This document shows positions 24,180 through 36,034 of a DNA stretch of 64,000 nt, one piece after another. Source of the stretch: Loxodes magnus (lineage: Eukaryota; Ciliophora; Karyorelictea; Loxodida; Loxodidae); NCBI GenBank assembly GCA_946699065.1, contig CAMPDV010000146.1, positions 248,001 to 312,000 on the forward strand, in the 5' to 3' direction. Position 1 is the first letter of the stretch; each line of letters opens with the position of its first letter. The notes beneath the pieces are model-generated. The model did no database searches. It was given only the letters and a program-made list of their open reading frames with translations, and was not told the origin of the DNA. The position numbers were made by a program, and so were the translations under genes.

Positions 24180-24660
24180 AAGTAGAGTAATAAATAAAGA
24201 AAGGTTATAGGATAAATAAGTAAAATATAATATTTTTACATTTAAAAATATAATTTTAATAATATTTAAATATAAAATATAAATATTGCTATAGCATTAA
24301 ATTATATCTAAAATATATACTTATTCTATTTATTTACTGTTACTACCTAACTTTACTTCAGTTCTTTCCTATCAAATTCTTATCTATAAATGCAACTGTC
24401 TAATCTTACAATTAATTATCATAATTCTGTAAAAACCTTTTATTATAGGCAGCTAATTTAGAGGGAAAAAGAAGAAACTATGCTTTAAAATGCTATCTTT
24501 AATTTTATTTTTTAAGTCTTAGATAAAATTTAATTAATTATCCTAAAAATAAAAATGTCTAAAATTACTAAAAATCACACCCAAATTATTTTACTTTAAT
24601 ATAATTAACAATAAATGTAGCTAAATGTAAATTAATTAATTAATTTTAACTATAAGGGTT
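24180..24660. other. AT-rich intergenic stretch
   Basis: 5' flank of pseudokinase A (-) and 3' flank of the element at 24,729-25,580 (-). An A/T tail (TTAATTAATTAATT, about 24,632-24,646) belongs to the latter. No gene seen. Confidence 0.5.
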
Positions 24661-24668
24661 AGGGTCAT

Positions 24669-24702
24669 CTTTAATTAGAGGAAATGTTTCCTCAAATTAA
24701 AG
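24669..24702 (-). other. 3' hairpin of a CWYC element
   Basis: Near-perfect stem: CTTTAATTxGAGGAAA, loop CA, TTTCCTCTAATTAAAG as read on the minus strand, directly before the A/T tail. Its stem sequence differs from H1, so hairpins are subfamily-specific while their position is conserved. Confidence 0.7.
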
Positions 24703-24728
24703 ACAATCAAAGTTTTTATATTCAATAC

Positions 24729-25580
24729 TCAACTGTACATGTCTTCATCTGAATCAATTTCAAACTGAGATAATTCTTCTTTCTCTTCAATAAGTTCATA
24801 GAATTGTTCTTCCATCTTCTTGTAATTTTTTTCCAGCTTCTCTAAACAAATTCTAAGGTCATTATTGTCCTTTTAAAGCTATTTATTCTGTTACTATTAA
24901 TTACCAAGATCCTGTTTAATTAGTGTCACACTTGAATCATCTAATATCTTCTTCTTTCTGTAAATACCTCCAAAGTAGTTACAATATAGCCTCCTCGATG
25001 TTCCAAATTAATTACGGTGCTGCTCAAGCACTCTTCTTCACTTCGGATATTACCTCCAAAAATGTCCAGACTTTTGACAAACAATAGCAACGTTTTATTA
25101 AGGACTTGAATTAGAATTTTTATTCTGTTTACATTTTTTCAATTTCCATCTTTTCTGATTGAAGTTAGTTTTTTTTAATTGGTAATCGAATTTCTTCTTT
25201 AATTTTCTATTGACTTGCTTCTAGGTTTTTTTCTAATAGTTCAAATTAGGAAGTTAAGGCTTCAATTTAAGACTAAATTTTACTTACCAAGTCTTGGTCT
25301 TCCTTTTTTCTATCTTACAAAAGAAGCCGAAGATTCAAGTTTTCCGCCTTCAGGATCTATATTTCGGTATTCATTTTCTCAATTAATGAATAAAGCTAAA
25401 TAATGTCTTGCATAATGGGGTTTCTCAAGCTTTTTCAGTTTGCTAGGAAATTCCGTATTTCCCAATCCTTAACAGGAGTAGATTTATCTTTTTTGAATTC
25501 TTGGTTCTTGTTAATTAACTGAGACTTAAGATTGATCTTTAAGGTTAGAATTCAAGGTTTAGATTCCCGGGTTTTTTCAT
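24729..25580 (-). pseudogene. CWYC-family Gag-like gene with a single frame break in the knuckle
   Basis: From about 25,500 one frame is open as a Leu/Glu/Gln-rich coiled coil (K-M-N-T-E-I-Q-I-L-K-A-E-N) up to K-R-C-Y-C near 25,090. One base must be skipped there to continue as C-Q-K-S-G-H-F-W-R-Q-Y, then L-Y-C-N-Y-F-G-G-I-Y-R-K-K-K and a second coiled coil ending D-E-D-M-Y-S before TGA 24,729. The last knuckle Cys is Tyr. The extra C-terminal coiled coil is longer than in the element at 9872. ATG at 25580 is in another frame, so the start is uncertain. Confidence 0.6.
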
Positions 25581-25890
25581 TTTTTTCCTAAATGTAAATG
25601 ATTAGAATTTATAAAATAATAAATTAATTAAAATAAAAAGGCTAATCCTTTAAGCATAAATGAAAAATAAATCTATCAATAATAAGTAACATTTTATGAA
25701 TATTAGATAGATAAAAAACTAAATTATTATATTTTTTATGTGGTAGTAGCTTAATATATAATAGCAATTACAAGTATTACTAATAAACTTTCATTGGATT
25801 AGAATGTTCAGCTTAAAACTCTATAGAGAAATAGAATTTAACCCTAAACAAAATAAAAACTATTTTATATTAAATTAATAATAATTAAAT

Positions 25891-26451
25891 ATGGAGATGA
25901 TAGGAATGACATGTTCTTCAAATCAAGAGTCACTGGCTAATCATCTGGACTCTTTCCCTTAGAGCGAAGTAATTATTTTTACTGGTAGAAGTAGATTTCG
26001 ATAAGGATAATAGAGTTTAATCTACTCTTAGCCTTTATTCAATTACAGAGCATCAATGGAATTTAAGTTCATGAGATTGGGCGAAGATAAAATCTGTAGC
26101 AGAGTTGACTGTGATTACAATATGTATTATAAATTATGGTGTGGTAGGCCCTTACTGTTCTACTTTTAAGAAAGCTAGATCTGTTTAATTTAATATTCAA
26201 TTAACTGTCTTTCAAACTTAAATGTACGATAAACTGAATAACTAAATAACAACTTAATATCGGAGCTTTATTATCAGGTTCCGAAGTGTCAGCCTCAGAA
26301 TTTCTTGCCTTCGCATGAACGGATTGGAAAAATAAGACTGAAACTAATTTAATTTTTAAATTTAATTTAGAAAAATTTAGAACTTATAAGAAATTTATTT
26401 CATAAGAATGACGATTCCTCTAAGGTCTTCACTATCCAACCTTCGGAATGA
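25891..26451 (+). CDS. Unknown 186-aa protein
   Basis: ATG 25891, TGA 26449-26451, one frame with no internal TGA. The protein starts M-E-M-I-G-M-T-C-S-S and has a Cys-containing centre (K-I-C-S-R-V-D-C-D-Y, K-L-W-C-G-R-P). The second half is Leu/Asn/Gln-rich and ends F-T-I-Q-P-S-E. Codon use includes C- and G-ending codons and the region is less AT-rich than its flanks. No similar copy was noticed in the window, so it is a candidate single-copy host gene. Family not recognised; no signal peptide or membrane segment. Confidence 0.6.
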
Positions 26452-26459
26452 AAATCAAA

Positions 26460-26900
26460 AAGAGGGAGTTTTTTTTCAATTTTAAAAAGACTGAGAGAAA
26501 CAGAAGAACAGTAAACTTTTAATTCTTGAAAAGTCAAACAAAGGCGACATCACATCAATAGCTTATTATTATTATTATTTCATAGTTGATATATTTCTTA
26601 AAAAAGATCTGCAAATTTCATCAATTTAAAAAATTAAAGAAATTAAAGCTAAAAGATAAAATATAAACAAATAAAATAAAATTAAACTATTATTAAGCTA
26701 AAATAATTAATAAGAGAAATATAAAATTAAGATTTTAAATGTCTAATAATTAATTAAATTAAAATAGTAAAGTAGATTTAATCTAAAGTATATTTATTTA
26801 AGATTTTATAAAAGCATACTTTTCTGGTATTATGATATAACATTCAGAAATTTAGAGATATTCTTTTAAATAAACAGCTACTCTAAATATAATTAAAAAA
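26460..26900. other. AT-rich stretch with an element-like tail
   Basis: About 26,535-26,580 has a GGCGACATCAC run followed by TTATTATTATTATT, resembling the 3' ends of CWYC elements. Otherwise A/T-rich, nothing else seen. Confidence 0.4.
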
Positions 26901-27560
26901 ATTAAAATGGATGTTCTTTTAGCATTTTATACAATTCTTCTCCCCAATAATTGTCTGAAATTTAAATAAAAAGTTTAATTGTCTTTTTTCAAAATTAAGA
27001 TCTTGCATGATCTCTTAATAAAGGCTTTCTGTTATCCTTGTTAGATTTCTTTTTCATCTACTATTCCTAGATTATAAGCAATAAAATTTGTATTAAATCT
27101 TCCTGATACTTTTACTATATTATCTTACTAAGCAGATCTATTTTTATACTTTTTTTTTAAAAATAATTTATGAAAGACAAAAGTTTTAACATTTTTTGAA
27201 AGATATTTTTGATGTGACTGAATTGAATTCCCTATTCTAGTTTTATTACAAGCTTAAAAAATGAATTTTCCTTCTACAAAGACTTAGATTTTGATTGCAT
27301 TTTTTTATTTTTTATATTTTTCCTCAAATTTTCATTATTATTCTTTGAATGCTTAATCTTTTCTCCTAAATTTATTTCTACTTTTAATTATTAACTCAAA
27401 AATCCGATGATCAGCGATAACCAATTAAAATACTCCTTATTTTAAATTATTTTACTTATTTTTAGGTTTTTTAAGAAAAAGAATTGTTTTTTCATAACTG
27501 CCCTTCTGTTTGTTATTTGTCTGATCTTTTGCATCTATTTCTTTGGTTCTTAAAAAATAG
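26900..27560 (-). CDS. Probable coding fragment(s), frame uncertain
   Basis: Minus strand has coding-like stretches in more than one frame. One, from about 27,290, reads M-Q-S-K-S-K-S-L-Q-K-E-N and stays open to M-L-K-E-H-P-F near 26,910. Another reads K-I-Q-V-F-V-E-G-K-F-I-F and, after a nine-A run near 27,150, continues V-S-G-R-F-N-T-N-F-I-A-Y-N-L-G. A one-base change in the A-run would join the parts of the second. Not recognised; may be a relic. Confidence 0.3.
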
Positions 27561-27610
27561 TATTAATTAGCTTCTTAAATTTTTATAGACTGATAAAATT
27601 AAGATTTAAT

Positions 27611-29668
27611 ATGATTAAAAAATATGAATAATAAATGTATAGCTAAATCTATGATGAAGTTATAATATAATCTATATTTAAGAATAAATAAAACGTATCT
27701 AAAAGTAAAATTTCTTACTAAATATGAGTAAATAAATTAAATATTTATAGAATTCCTTTATTTTAGTTTATATGCTATATTAATAGTTTAGACACTTAAA
27801 ATTAATATCTAAATGCTTTATTTAAAGTAAAGTTCTAATTTAAAGTTTTCGCTTCATTTCTTTTCTCTTTATTTGCTGAATAAAAAATCAATAAAGTCTT
27901 TATTTTTTTCCCACCATTAACTCAACAAATTATATTTAGCAAAACAACAAAAATCCGAAGAACTTGATTCTCATTTTACTATCGGTCCTCCAATTGGCGT
28001 TCAAACTTAATAAACTCGATTGGAATATAAAAATTTACTATGGTGTTATCATTAATGTCACATATCTTCATAGAAGGGAATTTATTAACCTTCTAATTCC
28101 CAAAAACTTGTTCGATAATAAAATTTTTTATTTTGAAGTTAATTATAAAAGTCATGCTTCCATTAAAATGATTTATCTCAATTTCTTCCATTTAATAACT
28201 GAGGGAACTCTAATGTTATGTTTGAATACTTATTTCATAATTAGTAGTATTTCTCAAATTTTATTTTAACTATATTTTCGTCGGGATTTGGATCAAACGG
28301 ATTTGGTTTTACTTCTTCATAGAAACCAATTTACTTCTTAATGTTTTATAACTCTTTTTCTTCTTTATTTAGTTATGCATCAGTTTAAGAGTAACTTAAC
28401 CATTTGTTTTTCTGCTCATTATAGACTTATAGTCATTTAGGAATATCTCCTTAGTTTTTATAAAAATCAGCATTTCAATAAATGGACATTTCTAGTTCAA
28501 AAGAAGTTGAAATAGTTTATAAGTTCTAGTTATTTCAGTTAAACTCAAACAAAACTAGAGAAACATTTTATTAGTCTAAAATCCCTAAATTTTGGATTAG
28601 TTAATAAGTACTATTTTTATCATTTCCATTCTTAAATTTAGTTTTATTATTTACAATTGAAAGAGTAAGAAGAATCTAAAACAAAACCATGCAAGAAAAT
28701 AGCTGAGCATATCAGAATCTAATCGCTTTATTTTATTTAGGTTTCTTTCTTTTATTCTTATGAGATTTAATATTTCATTAACCATATTTCTATTTGTATA
28801 TTTCTTTTAAGTTTACTACTATTTTTCTTGCTGTGAGTCTAATGTCTGCATTTTCACTCAAGCAAAGCCTTAAAATGTCATTTATTTATTATAGGAAGAA
28901 AGAGGAGTTTTCTTATGATTCAGAGAATAAAAGCTAACCTATTTATCCAAAATTATAAACATCTACTTTTTCAGTTGGTTAGTAATTTTGATTATTTATC
29001 TCAGGTGATAATAATTCTTCAGCTATTTAAGCTTTTCTATCTTTTAAATTTATAGAATCTGAAAAATTACATAACCTAGCATTAAAGTTATTATCAAATA
29101 AGATATTTTATGGATGAAGGTTTTGATGAATAATGAAATGCTTGTGCAAGTACTTGAGTCCTTTAGCTATATCTACTAAAATTCCAAGCTTAATTTTATT
29201 TTTTCTTTCATTATCCTAAATACTATTGATTTCATTAATGCATTTATCTAAAGATCCTTTACTTTAAAAAGGAAAAATTAGATATAGTTTATTTTCAGAA
29301 AAGCAGAATCCGTTAAATAAAAGAATATTAGAGTGATTAAGAATAGCTTGCTTTTCTAGACTTCTCAAATATTCTTAAACTTATAAATCTTTTATTACTT
29401 TTATAGCAAAGTCTTGTCCTTTTATCCTACTTTAGTATACTTTGCTATTTTGTCCTTCTCCAATTACATTTTCTTCCTTAATATAAAAATCATCAGTAGA
29501 AAATTCTTAAAGAACGCCAAGATTAACCAGTTTTCTTAAATTACTGATATCTACTTACTAGCTGCTTTACATTATAATAATTTGCTTAATTCTGCTAGTT
29601 AAAGTTAATTACTAAGAAAATATAAAATAAAATTATTTTTTATTTTAAAAGTAATATCAATATTATTT
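27611..29668. repeat. Inverted repeat IR2, left arm
   Basis: Reverse complement of 47,950-50,007, almost identical over about 2.06 kb with constant coordinate sum 77,618 through the gene. The inner edge breaks sharply at 27,611/50,007; the outer edge fades over tens of bases near 29,670/47,950. The repeat covers one whole pseudokinase gene and little else. Confidence 0.9.
27854..29572 (-). CDS. Pseudokinase-like protein, paralogue C, IR2 left copy, 572 aa
   Basis: Mirror copy of 48,046-49,764 with the same length, start (M-Q-S-S-Q-Q-V-D) and TGA stop (27,854-27,856). Domain details are given under the right copy. Both copies are complete, so this family is currently duplicated rather than decaying. 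Confidence 0.85.
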
Positions 29669-29679
29669 TATCTACATAC

Positions 29680-32600
29680 TGCTATTTTTATTTAAGCTGC
29701 TTTATTATTATTTGTATAATCTAAAAAGTGTTTTTTAATATGAAAGATTTCATAAACATTTTTAATTTTATTTTATTTATGAAGTTTGACAATATATTCA
29801 TTTTAGAAACCTTTCAAAAAAAATTTAAAATTTGAAATTGTTAAATGTATTGAAGAATTTTAAAGTTAAGTCAGAGCAATTAACTTAAAAACTGCAAGAG
29901 AAAATGCTGTTATAATAAGTTATAGCATAACAAGGGACTATAAATGCTGCTAAAAATTTTAAAGTATAAGAAAAAATAAAAAACTGTTTGAATGCTTATA
30001 TAGAAACATTTTAGATAATTAAAGTAAAAATAAAATTTAAATTAAAAAAATGTAATTAATATATAGTAAAATTGTTTTTATTTAAAAAAGATAATCAAAA
30101 TTATAAAATTTTGTTTAGAATCAATCAAGATGAGAAAAGAAACTCTGAATTTTGTATATAAAATTTAGAAAAAATGCCATATTAAATGTCTGAAATTGTT
30201 TAATTCATTTAATTATTCTAAATTTTCAAAATTTATGATTATTTATTTATCAGATATAATTAAAAATTTTTGGTATTTGTAATACTAAAATAGCAAAATT
30301 AAAATACTTAAATTTTTTGTTAATTTATAGTAATTAAAATTAAAAATTATTAATTCAATAAAAAAAGATCACATAGAATATGATCTATTAAAATTTGTTA
30401 TTTAAAATTTTATTTTCATTTAATATATTTAAAAAAATTTCTAAAAAAAGAAATCTCAATTTAATTAAGCAAGGAAATTTTAATTAATATGTTTTTTCAA
30501 TTTTAAGATTTATTATTCAAATGAACAAAATCTAAAGCAAACTATTATTTTTTAATAGCACTTTTTCATTTAGCAACTCTAATAAATTTTATATTTCAAA
30601 AAATCTAAAATATAAAAAAAAATGCAAAGCGTTGACAGAGTGGGTTTTTATCAAAAAAATAGTAAAATTTAAATTCATTTATGTTTATTTATTATTTTTT
30701 TATTACATTTTAGGATTTGAATTTATGAGATATCTTATTTAGTAGTTAAGTCATTTTCATTTTTTTAGAATATTATAACTTTGCATTTTTATCTAATTAA
30801 ATATTAAATATAAATTTTTCCGTAAAAATTTTAATTTTTTAACTTCACTTTTTAAAAATTGACTCCATCTATTTAATTAATAGTAAAATAATATTTTGAG
30901 ATTAGTTTTAGCTAATTAAACTATATAGAAAGCTTATTTCTTTTTAATTTTTTTAAAATGAATATTTAAAAAATAATTATATTTAACTTATACTTAAAAA
31001 TATTAATTAACTTAATTTTACTTATAGTATATGTAAAGAATAATTTAATAATTAATTTATGCATTAAAATAGTTATATTGTAAAAAAAATATCAAATAGA
31101 AATGGAAATGCTATTTAATTTTTCAATGTTTAAAAATTAAATTCAAAAGTTAATTAATTGTTTTGCTTTTTATCTTCATTAAACGAAATTAAAAATTTAA
31201 ATAAAAAATAATTTATAGATTGTTTAATTTATATTTTAAAAACAAAATTAAAAATTTTAAATTAAATTAAAATAAAATAAAATATATCAAGGAAAAGAAA
31301 AATATGTCTTCAATAAATTTCCAGCCCCTGAGTAACCTATAGATCCCCGAGTTCCCTAATTTATGGTCTTTTCAATTCTAGGGCTATGCTACTTTCAATT
31401 ACTGAACTTATTCAATATCTTACTATCACTTGATGGATAAAAAAGTTTTTAACTATTTTAAAATTTACTTTTAACTTCCAAATTTAATTGCAACTTTCCA
31501 GAAATGTTATGTACTTTAAAGAAATAATTCTTTCAGATTTTTTTTTGTTTAAATTATCCTTATTTACATTGTGATTGATTTATTTTCTCTTATTATTGCT
31601 ATTTATCTTTTATTTTAAAAATATGAAATTTGAAAGATTTAAACTTTTTAATCTTACTTTTTAGTTAAAATATTTTTAATATAATTGCTACATTAGTTTT
31701 GATATTATATTATAAAATTATCCTTTTTTATATTTGTCTTTGAGTAAATAAAACGAGAAAGATAAAAATTAATTTAATTAAAAAATAAAAATCTTATTCT
31801 ATTAAAATTATAGATATTAAAAAATTAAGGCAACATTAATTATATTATAAATTAATTTGGCTAAAATTTAATTTATATATATGTTAAACTTTTAATTAGA
31901 TTCTAAATGTTTTAATTAAAAATAATTTTTTTAATTCATTTTTTAACTTTATTTATGTGAAAAATAAAATTAAAATTCTCAAATTATTTTCTTCATTCAT
32001 ATTACCAATCATTATTAGCAGAAAAATTAAAACTCAAACTGATTAATATAATTTCAAATAAGTTTCTAAACTGATAATCTGGCTTAAAAGTGTTGCTATT
32101 ACTAAAAAAATTATCTACGGTTATTCTTTTGAATATAATTCTTTAAAATATCAAATTAATTTAAATTTCTTTTTGTTTTGAATTTTTATTTAAAATATTT
32201 TTATATTTTGCTTTAATTTTTAAATCTTTTATAAATTCTTATTTTAACTTTTTTTACTTAATTATATAAAAACAAGATCTTATGAAAATATTTGCAAAAT
32301 TATTTCAAATCTTATATAAAATCTTTTATTCAGCATCATTTTTTTAATTTTGTTTGCAGAAAAATTTTTTTATTAAAGATTTTTTAAAGCTAGCTTATTT
32401 TTTATTTTATTAATTAACTCAACTTTTAAAATTTGTTTTTAACTATTAAAATTTTATTTTCTACTATTTTAAAATTTAATTCTCTTTGGCATATAAAACA
32501 ATATGAATAAATCATACTTTCAAAATATTTTACATTATATCAAAAAACTCTAAAATTTATGAGACTTTTAACAAAAATCCAAAATAAGCAGAAAATGTAA

Positions 32601-32700
32601 GAAATATAAAAATTGTTAATGAGTATTTCATAGTTGAAAATTTTTTTAAATATTAAATAGGATAAAATTAAGTTCTTAATCTTACAAAAATACTTGACAG
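29680..32700. other. Long very AT-rich region
   Basis: Three kilobases of A/T-dominated sequence. A less AT-rich patch at about 31,317-31,400 contains a CCAGCCCCTGAGTAACC run with no identifiable feature. No gene, RNA gene or repeat recognised. Confidence 0.5.
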
Positions 32701-32740
32701 CTAACTTCAATTTGTTAGTGCTTTCTACTAACTAAAAATG

Positions 32741-33157
32741 TCAAAGGTTTCGAAAGTCCACCATTCTTGACTCCCTCAAAATCCATTTGTCCTCATCTCC
32801 TTCTACAATTGTTATTCTTCTTTTAGATTCATAAGTTTGTAATTTTTGTAAATATATTTATCCTATCCTTGTTGGTCAGATTTTTAAAAGTTCTTCTAAT
32901 ATTTACTTCTTATTTTTTTAATTCATGTTTTTTCTCAATTTTTTTTCAGTAATAATTCTTTCTAACATATGTTGTAAAGGAATTTTTTAAGAGAGTAATT
33001 TATCTTTCTTTTATCTTGTTATTGAAATTCAGATTTTATTTCCATAATAATACTTGATGATTAATACAATGCTTTTTAAATTTCTACTTCTCATAATTTT
33101 TTTTTCTTAAAGATTTTTTATTCGATAAGAAAATTAAGAAAATTTGAGGATCTTCAT
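32741..33157 (-). CDS. Unknown basic protein, about 138 aa
   Basis: From ATG 33157 one frame runs to TGA 32,741. Basic and Leu/Ile-rich (M-R-S-R-N-L-K-S-I-V-L-I-I), then T-E-K-K-L-R-K-N and a C-terminus V-E-G-D-E-D-K-W-I-L-R-E-S. The frame is also open upstream of this ATG, so the start may be earlier. The acidic block plus Trp near the end recalls the C-terminal tail of the CWYC family, but no knuckle is visible. Unclassified. Confidence 0.4.
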
Positions 33158-33429
33158 TGAAATGCTTGCAGTTTTTTTACACTTTAATTACTATTTATGT
33201 TTAGATCTAATTAAAAGTATCTTCCATTGATGGAATCTATAGGACTGAATTAAAAATAAGATTAACTAGTATTTTTAAATCTTTATATAAACGTTTATTT
33301 ATAAAATTAATATAATAAAAAGGATTATAGTTGTTGGACTAATTTCGTATATGCTACGTCTTACATCTTTTTAAGCTTTATGAGACTCTTTTTGAGTTTA
33401 TGACTTTACTATTCTTGTTTAATAACAAT

Positions 33430-33782
33430 AGAAATATAAAAAAAATAAAAATCTTTAATAATACAAAAACGAAAAAAAAACAAAAACACGAAAAATCTTT
33501 TAAATCTTCAAATATTAATGTTGGAGTCAAATAAGCAATCTACAATTCGAAAGACAATGAAACAAAAAAAATCTAAAAAAAAGTGCGTTAAAAATAAAAG
33601 AAAGAAAATCGAAAAGCTGGTATACTTAAAAAAAAATTATCAATTAAAAAAAACGCTCAAAAAAAAAGATTAAAAAACATTTCAAAAAAAAATCTGATAG
33701 GGGTTAGAATAAAAATTTTTAAAACAAAAAAATAATCTTAAAGAAAAGAAAAAAAAAAAAAAAAAAAGAAAAAAAAAGAATC
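33430..33782. repeat. A-rich low-complexity tract
   Basis: Dominated by A with scattered G and C, including a nearly pure A tract at about 33,746-33,779. On the minus strand it is a T-rich tract directly downstream of the LRR coding region, so it may be its 3' flank. Homopolymers here are liable to assembly error. Confidence 0.6.
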
Positions 33783-33784
33783 TT

Positions 33785-34200
33785 TGACTATCTCACAATT
33801 CTCTAAAAAATTTCCCTTCACATCTGTATTTATCAACTCTATCCATTCCAATTCTTTCTATCCACTTATCTAACTTATATCTTTCACATCTCTCATCTAT
33901 ATCTTCTTTAGTTCTTTTCCTAGTATTGGTAATTCTATTTCCTTAGGTCAACCTACTATTTATATTTCTTATCATTTCTTATTACATTTGTTCATCCTTT
34001 TCTTTATCTTCTTACATACTTTTTTTGAAAATTACTATGCATCTATACTTAATTTATTCACCTTTGTTAGTTATTTCAACGTCCATTTCAACCTGCTTTC
34101 TACATACTACTCATCCTAATTATATACTTCTATCTTCAAATTCTTCAATCTATAATCAAAATTTCTCAGATACCTATTCACTTATTATAAACCACAAATA
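33785..34200 (-). pseudogene. Continuation of LRR coding sequence in other frames
   Basis: Minus strand reads L-K-W-T-L-K-Q-L-T-K-V-N-K-L-S-I-D, then P-K-E-I-E-L-P-I-L-G-K-E-L-K-K-I and E-L-E-W-I-E-L-I-N-T-D-V: leucine-rich-repeat-like strands in a different frame from the gene at 34,223-35,146. An alternative overlapping frame is also open. Either the 3' part of one LRR gene after frameshift(s), or a second decayed LRR gene. The same purine-rich strand bias continues through both. Confidence 0.45.
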
Positions 34201-34222
34201 TCACTTTTCTTTAAAAACTAAA

Positions 34223-35146
34223 TCACCTATTAAAGAATGTACACATTTTATCAAAAGTTTATCTTACAACTCTTCTTCTTTCCCTTCTTTTCTTCTTCTT
34301 CTCCTCTCTTCCTCTTTATACCAACCTCCATTTTTTATTTTACTTTCTTCCATCACTTATAATTTCTTTCATAATTAATTTTTATTTCATAATTAATAAA
34401 TTAAAAATAATATTTTTGTTTTATTCAAAATGCTTTAAATTCATCTTCTTCTTCTTTTCACTTCTTATTTTCACTCTTCGATACCACTATTCCAATTCCT
34501 TCACCTTTCTTATCTTCGTATAAGATATATCCAAACTTCTTAATGTTCTTGGATACTCACTTACAAATCCTTCTTATGTTATCTTCTGATTCTAACTCAC
34601 ATCCAATTTTACTAACTTCTTACACTTTCTCATTATTTCTACTATATCATCATTTTCCAAATTACATGCAATCAATCTCAACTCTCTTATTTCTTTCATA
34701 TTCACTATCTCTTCTATCATGTCTTTAATTGAACTCCAACTATATGTAAAACTCTATACCTCACTACTCATTACTTATAACGTCTATCTACTCACTTCTC
34801 TCATTGAATTCAATTCTATCTTTCTCAACTTCCTACAATTCATAAATATATTATTCAAACTTTCATTTCTTATTTAATTCATGTACCCTAATGTCAACTA
34901 TACATAATTTCCTCCATATCTTCCTATTTACTCTACTGCTTCACTTTTCACTTTTAATTATATTAAACCCAATTTTCTCAACTATAAACTATTTTATAAT
35001 AACGATAATAAATTTTACTCACCAAATCCTTCACTTCCATTTATCTCTACATGCTCTAATCTATCAAAATATCTATTCCAAAAATTACTCCATCCTTTAC
35101 TATCTTAATCTCTCATTCTCAAATACTTCAAACTATATCTCTTCAT
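34223..35146 (-). CDS. Leucine-rich-repeat protein, 307 aa to first TGA
   Basis: ATG 35146; open to TGA 34,223-34,225. Repeats of about 24-28 residues carry Leu/Ile consensus: L-E-H-V-E-I-N; L-R-K-L-G-L-I-Q; L-R-K-I-E-L-N-S; I-R-E-L-R-L-I-A-C-N-L; L-V-K-L-D-V-S-Q-N-Q-K-I-T; L-R-S-L-D-I-S-Y-T-K-I. The C-x-K-L-x-K-L-D-V-S pattern is like cysteine-containing (F-box/AMN1-type) LRRs; no F-box is seen. The C-terminus is strongly Lys/Arg/Glu-rich. The coding strand is exceptionally purine-rich and prefers TTG, AAG, GAG and GTG where neighbours use TTA, AAA and GAA, so it differs in composition from all other genes here. Likely a protein-binding scaffold. Coding signal continues past the first TGA, so the 3' end is open to question. 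Confidence 0.75.
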
Positions 35147-35219
35147 CTTTTCTTTTTTTAATGTTTTTTTATTTTTTTTACCTTTGATTTAACTATTTCT
35201 TTACTTGTTTTTATTTTTT

Positions 35220-35516
35220 TTATTTTTTTTAATATTATTTTTAATGTCTTTCTTTCCTTTTTTCTCTTTTTCTGTACTTCCTTTTAATTTTTCCTTTCAA
35301 AGTTTAGGATGTAATATGCGATTACTTCTTCTTTTATCCGATTTATGATGATGATAGTTTCATCCTGGCATTCAGATTTTTCCAGCTTGTCACATCTTCC
35401 TTCATTTTTCATTGGTTTCTCTTCCTCCGATTATCTTCCTTCCGCGTTCATTTTTTGTTGCCTTGCTGGGTTTCCAAGCTGCATCCGAAGGAATAAGCTT
35501 TCCACCTTGATTAAAT
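35220..35516 (-). mobile_element. LLGG/HH-type short element, tail missing
   Basis: Head (GGTGGAAAGC) at about 35,515 and body to about 35,220 match the element at 45,346-45,695: D-K-L-E-K-S-E-C-Q, E-V-I-A-Y-Y-I-L and the S-E-E-E-K-P-M block. The H1 hairpin expected at its 3' end is absent next to the LRR gene, so it is 3' truncated or was cut there. It ends about 75 bases from the LRR start codon. Confidence 0.55.
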
Positions 35517-35536
35517 TATATTATAAATAAATTTGA

Positions 35537-35574
35537 TTATAGAGCGCGTAGCGCTCTCTTTGGTGCGCAGCTCT
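35537..35574 (-). repeat. H1 hairpin tail of another element
   Basis: ATTATAGAGCGCGTAGCGCTCTC...GGTGCGCAGCTCT, reverse complement of the H1 tail. It belongs to a minus-strand element lying above 35,575, not to the body at 35,220-35,516, so two elements are stacked head to tail. Confidence 0.6.
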
Positions 35575-35589
35575 TTAAAAAAAAATATT

Positions 35590-35705
35590 TCATACTGACA
35601 AGAATGTTTCTTACTGATAAAATTATCAGATACTGATAAACCTTGTTCAATACTGATATAATTATTCAGTACTGATAAAAATGTTTAATACTGTTATAAT
35701 TTTAG
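35590..35705. repeat. Short tandem repeats around a TACTGATAAA core
   Basis: Six imperfect units containing TACTGA(T/C)AA or a close variant, spaced about 17-26 bases. No other array of this type was noticed in the window. Confidence 0.6.
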
Positions 35706-35739
35706 AATACTCGTAATCTTTAATACTTGCTGGAGGTCC

Positions 35740-36030
35740 AAGGAAATGGCAGGATTGTGTCTCATTGCATCACCAAAGCAGAGGACGACATGTGTCAATT
35801 ATGGGTACTTAAATTCCCCACCTCTGATGAAGCTCGTAATATTATTTCTTTTTCGTTCCAGAATTAAAAATAAACAAAGCCAAGCCAAGCCAGTGTCGAA
35901 GGTCTAAGAATCTTATGTCTCGAGGCCAAACCAAAGCAGAAGAAGACATAAAGTCGATTATGGGTACTTAACTTCCCCAACCTCTGATGAAGACGACCTT
36001 GTTGTTCACCTTCGAACAACTATGGCGGTT
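35740..36030 (+). pseudogene. Tandem fragments related to the IR3 gene
   Basis: Two copies, about 35,760-35,855 and 35,895-36,030, each with an A-A-A-G-C-A-G-A-(G/A)-G-A-(C/A)-G-A-C-A-T run followed by ATTATGGGTACTTAA and CCTCTGATGAAG. In the second, A-E-E-D-I ... L-F-T-F-E-Q-L can be read, aligning with A-E-E-D-I-I-D-Y ... of the gene at 547-1071. Only fragments remain. Confidence 0.4.
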
Positions 36031-36034
36031 TTAA

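Noticed and set aside
24655-24668. AAGGGTTAGGG resembling a telomeric repeat
   Set aside because: Single occurrence, no tandem array, and it lies next to the hairpin of an element rather than a chromosome end.
27964-28269. Plus-strand open frame of 101 aa, also present at 49,361-49,654 (-)
   Set aside because: Antisense to the C-terminal domain of the pseudokinase in both IR2 arms; the duplicate is explained by the inverted repeat.
34025-35187. Series of plus-strand open frames rich in Ser, Leu, Phe and Tyr
   Set aside because: They are antisense shadows of the minus-strand LRR gene; the purine-rich strand carries recognisable leucine-rich repeats while these frames have no motif.
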